NCBI GenBank assembly: GCA_016840025.1
Contig: JAEOTF010000222.1
Location: 1-13,235, forward strand
DNA length: 13,235 bases
Direction of reading: 5' to 3'
DNA from: Candidatus Hodarchaeota archaeon
Lineage (GTDB): Archaea; Asgardarchaeota; Heimdallarchaeia; Hodarchaeales; YT1-039
Under the pieces are notes generated by a model. The model saw only the letters and a list, made by a program, of their open reading frames with translations. It had not been told where the DNA came from and did not search any database. The stretch's first letter is position 1. The number at the start of each line of letters is the position of its first letter. Of the stretch, positions 11,637-13,235 are shown piece after piece. The position numbers were made by a program, and so were the translations under genes.

Positions 11637-13064
11637 TTATGATGTATTTCGCTCATTTTCGACATTTAACACAGCTTCTTCAAGTATTTCCACTCCGATT
11701 CCCGCTAATTCTTTTGTTATAATGAGAGGTGGTAAGAATCTCGCGACATTGTTGTAATGTCCACCTATTTCTATGAGTACACCTCGTTTAAAACTTTCTT
11801 CTCTCACCCTAGCTGCAAGCTTATCAGAGGGCTTTTTTGTTTCTTTATTTTCAACAATTTCGATGCCAAGCATAAGCCCCTTACCTCTTACCTCCCCAAT
11901 AATGTCCGAGTTCTTCCTAATTTTTTCCAGTTTTTTGAACATAAAGTCTCCGATTTTTGTGACATAATCATTGATTTGGTTCTCCACAAAAAAATCTATT
12001 GATGCCACTCCTGCAGCCATTGCCGTTACATTTCCCCTAAATGTCCCTATATGCGCTCCTTTTCTCCAAATATCCAGTTCATCCCTATACGCTATAGCAG
12101 AGAGGGGGAATCCTCCGCCCAAAGCTTTTGAGAGTGTTATAATATCCGGTATCGCCCCAGAATGCTGAAAAGAAAACATTTCTCCTGTTCTACAGAAACC
12201 TGCCTGTATTTCGTCAAAAATAAGAGGAACGTCATATTTTTTACTGACTTCTGCTATCTTTGCAATATATTCATTAGGAGGAACGATAGAGCCACCTTCT
12301 CCTTGGATAGGCTCAATAATGGTCGCAGCGGGGTGAACAACTCCCGAATGTGGGTCCTCAAGAACCCGTTCATAAGCGGAGACACATTCAAGACTACAGT
12401 CGTTCCTTGTTCTTAGTAAAGGACATCTATAACAATAGGCATAAGGCACAAAGTGAACTTCAGGTAGCATGGGGATATACTTTTCTTTCCAAAATTTCCC
12501 GGAGGTTAAAGAGCATGCTCCAGCAGTCATACCATGATATGCACCTTCAAACGCGATTAATGAATGGCGATTCGTGTTGTATTTAGCCAGCTTAATGGCC
12601 ATTTCTACAGCATCGGATCCCGTAGGTCCTCCAAATTGGACTCTTACATTGTCTCTTAATTTTCCAGGCATTATCCCTCGGATTTTTTCGATCAATTCAA
12701 GTCGAATTTCAGTCGGAAAATCCAATGTATGCGTTATTTTATTTTGTTGTTTTCTTACTGCTTCTAAAACGAATGGGTTGCAGTGTCCAAGTGCAGTTAC
12801 CCCTGCTCCAGCAAAAAAGTCAATAAATACGTTACCATCAACATCTTTTACCGTAGCACCTCTCCCCTCATCCATTACGATCGGAATTCCAAGCGGATAA
12901 GAGAGTGCACTTCCTTCAATATCTCTTTGCAGGTGTAGAAGTTTTTTTGATTTTTTTCCTGGAAGTTCTCCAATTATCTTGGGTGCTTCGGCAAAACTTA
13001 ACTCCTCAAATTTCATATTCCTCACATTTCTTGTTTTCCTTATTTTCTTTCCTATCATAGTCAA
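11637..13064 (-). CDS. Class III PLP aminotransferase (diaminobutyrate/GABA aminotransferase-like) with a Cys4 motif
   Basis: 475 residues from ATG 13064; ATG 13016 (MKFEELSFAEAPK) is a good alternative because residues 1-16 are just basic and no clear ribosome site precedes 13064. Fold-type I aminotransferase signatures are complete: VDGNVFIDFFAGAGVTALGHCNP, FGGPTGSDAVEMAIKLAK (146-150 phosphate loop), AFEGAYHGMT, IIEPIQGEGG, LIFDEIQAGFCRTG (Asp284 to the pyridine N), SKALGGGFP (Lys313, Schiff base) and GTFRGN. It transfers an amino group between an omega-amino or amino acid and a 2-oxo acid. The closest feel is the diaminobutyrate-2-oxoglutarate type; some archaeal relatives are amino-acid racemases, so the substrate is open. 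A YCYRCP...DCSLEC stretch gives Cys211, 214, 223 and 227 between the core motifs; GABA aminotransferase of mammals holds a 2Fe-2S cluster nearby through CxxC. It faces the phosphomutase relic tail to tail. Confidence 0.88.
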   Translation of the reverse strand: MTMIGKKIRKTRNVRNMKFEELSFAEAPKIIGELPGKKSKKLLHLQRDIEGSALSYPLGIPIVMDEGRGATVKDVDGNVFIDFFAGAGVTALGHCNPFVLEAVRKQQNKITHTLDFPTEIRLELIEKIRGIMPGKLRDNVRVQFGGPTGSDAVEMAIKLAKYNTNRHSLIAFEGAYHGMTAGACSLTSGKFWKEKYIPMLPEVHFVPYAYCYRCPLLRTRNDCSLECVSAYERVLEDPHSGVVHPAATIIEPIQGEGGSIVPPNEYIAKIAEVSKKYDVPLIFDEIQAGFCRTGEMFSFQHSGAIPDIITLSKALGGGFPLSAIAYRDELDIWRKGAHIGTFRGNVTAMAAGVASIDFFVENQINDYVTKIGDFMFKKLEKIRKNSDIIGEVRGKGLMLGIEIVENKETKKPSDKLAARVREESFKRGVLIEIGGHYNNVARFLPPLIITKELAGIGVEILEEAVLNVENERNTS

Positions 13065-13084
13065 TTACTTTCGTTTTTTAATGA

Positions 13085-13235
13085 GTTCTTGCTGCGAATA
13101 ATGGAACCACTGATATTAGTTATAATCCTACTTTAAGTGTAGACGTATCTGATAATGATGGGGATGATTTGACAGTAACATTTTATGATGCTTCTGATGA
13201 TAGTGTTATTGATACTGATACAATTTTAGGAGGGA
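13085..13235 (+). pseudogene. Ig/cadherin-like surface-protein repeat, no start codon, runs off the window
   Basis: Open from a TGA at 13082 to the window end. The translation, NNGTTDISYNPTLSVDVSDN, then DGDDLTVTFYDASDDSVIDT and DTILGG, is one beta-sandwich repeat of the kind tandemly arrayed in large archaeal surface proteins (PTLSVxVSDxDGDxLTVTFYDASDxS). It lacks ATG or GTG at its beginning and any signal peptide, so the 5' end is missing; the open part may be a fragment or belong to a longer gene broken near 13080. Placement outside the cell is known for such repeats, not seen here. Confidence 0.6.

Noticed and set aside
11757..12900. Several plus-strand frames opposite the aminotransferase
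   Set aside because: They mirror the coding strand of a clear aminotransferase and have no ribosome sites or domain motifs.
1..13235. CRISPR array, tRNA or rRNA genes, insertion sequence
   Set aside because: No regularly spaced repeats, no tRNA-like cloverleaf or rRNA signature, and no transposase motif were seen by eye on either strand.

Overview
The window looks archaeal and is probably from an Asgard-type (Promethearchaeota) or similar low-GC anaerobic archaeon. Signs seen directly are TTG starts, Shine-Dalgarno motifs of the AGGAGGTGA type, TATA-like AT boxes rather than bacterial -35/-10 pairs, and short T-tract terminators. A tungsten-type aldehyde:ferredoxin oxidoreductase sits beside a polyferredoxin, and the right edge carries an Ig/cadherin-like surface-protein repeat of the kind common in large archaeal surface proteins. 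The Asgard placement is inference from gene flavour, not from a marker gene.

Layout. 1-1379: two overlapping paralogous genes of an unrecognised family with a ribbon-helix-helix-like core; the first has a Glu-rich repeat and a Pro-rich linker and is cut by the window edge. 1570-2220: a membrane-anchored hexapeptide-repeat acyltransferase. 2352-3133: an amidohydrolase broken by a one-base deletion in a G run and missing its C-terminal third. 3305-4645 (minus): a LAGLIDADG-fold protein with three N-terminal HTH-like units and a substituted active-site Asp. 5049-5468: a DUF6265 lipocalin-like protein. 5533-7773: a polyferredoxin plus tungsten aldehyde oxidoreductase pair. 8726-7770 (minus): a probable operon of a 44-residue zinc-ribbon-like protein, a DUF488 protein and an unrecognised ORF interrupted by one TGA. 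8937-9704: an MTAP/PNP-family phosphorylase whose base-specificity residue looks 6-oxopurine type. 9705-10319: a stretch of gene relics. 10320-11402: an HTH plus 4Fe-4S protein. 11474-11621: a frameshifted 5' relic of a phosphoglucomutase/phosphomannomutase. 13064-11637 (minus): a class III PLP aminotransferase with an inserted Cys4 motif. 13085-13235: a 5'-truncated surface-protein repeat running off the window.

The genes do not form one pathway. The coherent units are the aldehyde oxidoreductase pair (aldehyde oxidation to acid with electrons passed to ferredoxin), the paralog pair at the left, and the three-gene minus-strand set around DUF488. The rest reads as an accessory, decaying region: at least five gene fragments, two with homopolymer-associated frameshifts, and two independent copies of the same phosphomutase 5' end about 1.75 kb apart. 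The strongest candidates for something undescribed are the HTH3-LAGLIDADG protein (a possible domesticated endonuclease regulator), the ribbon-helix-helix-like paralog pair, and the DUF488/zinc-ribbon operon.
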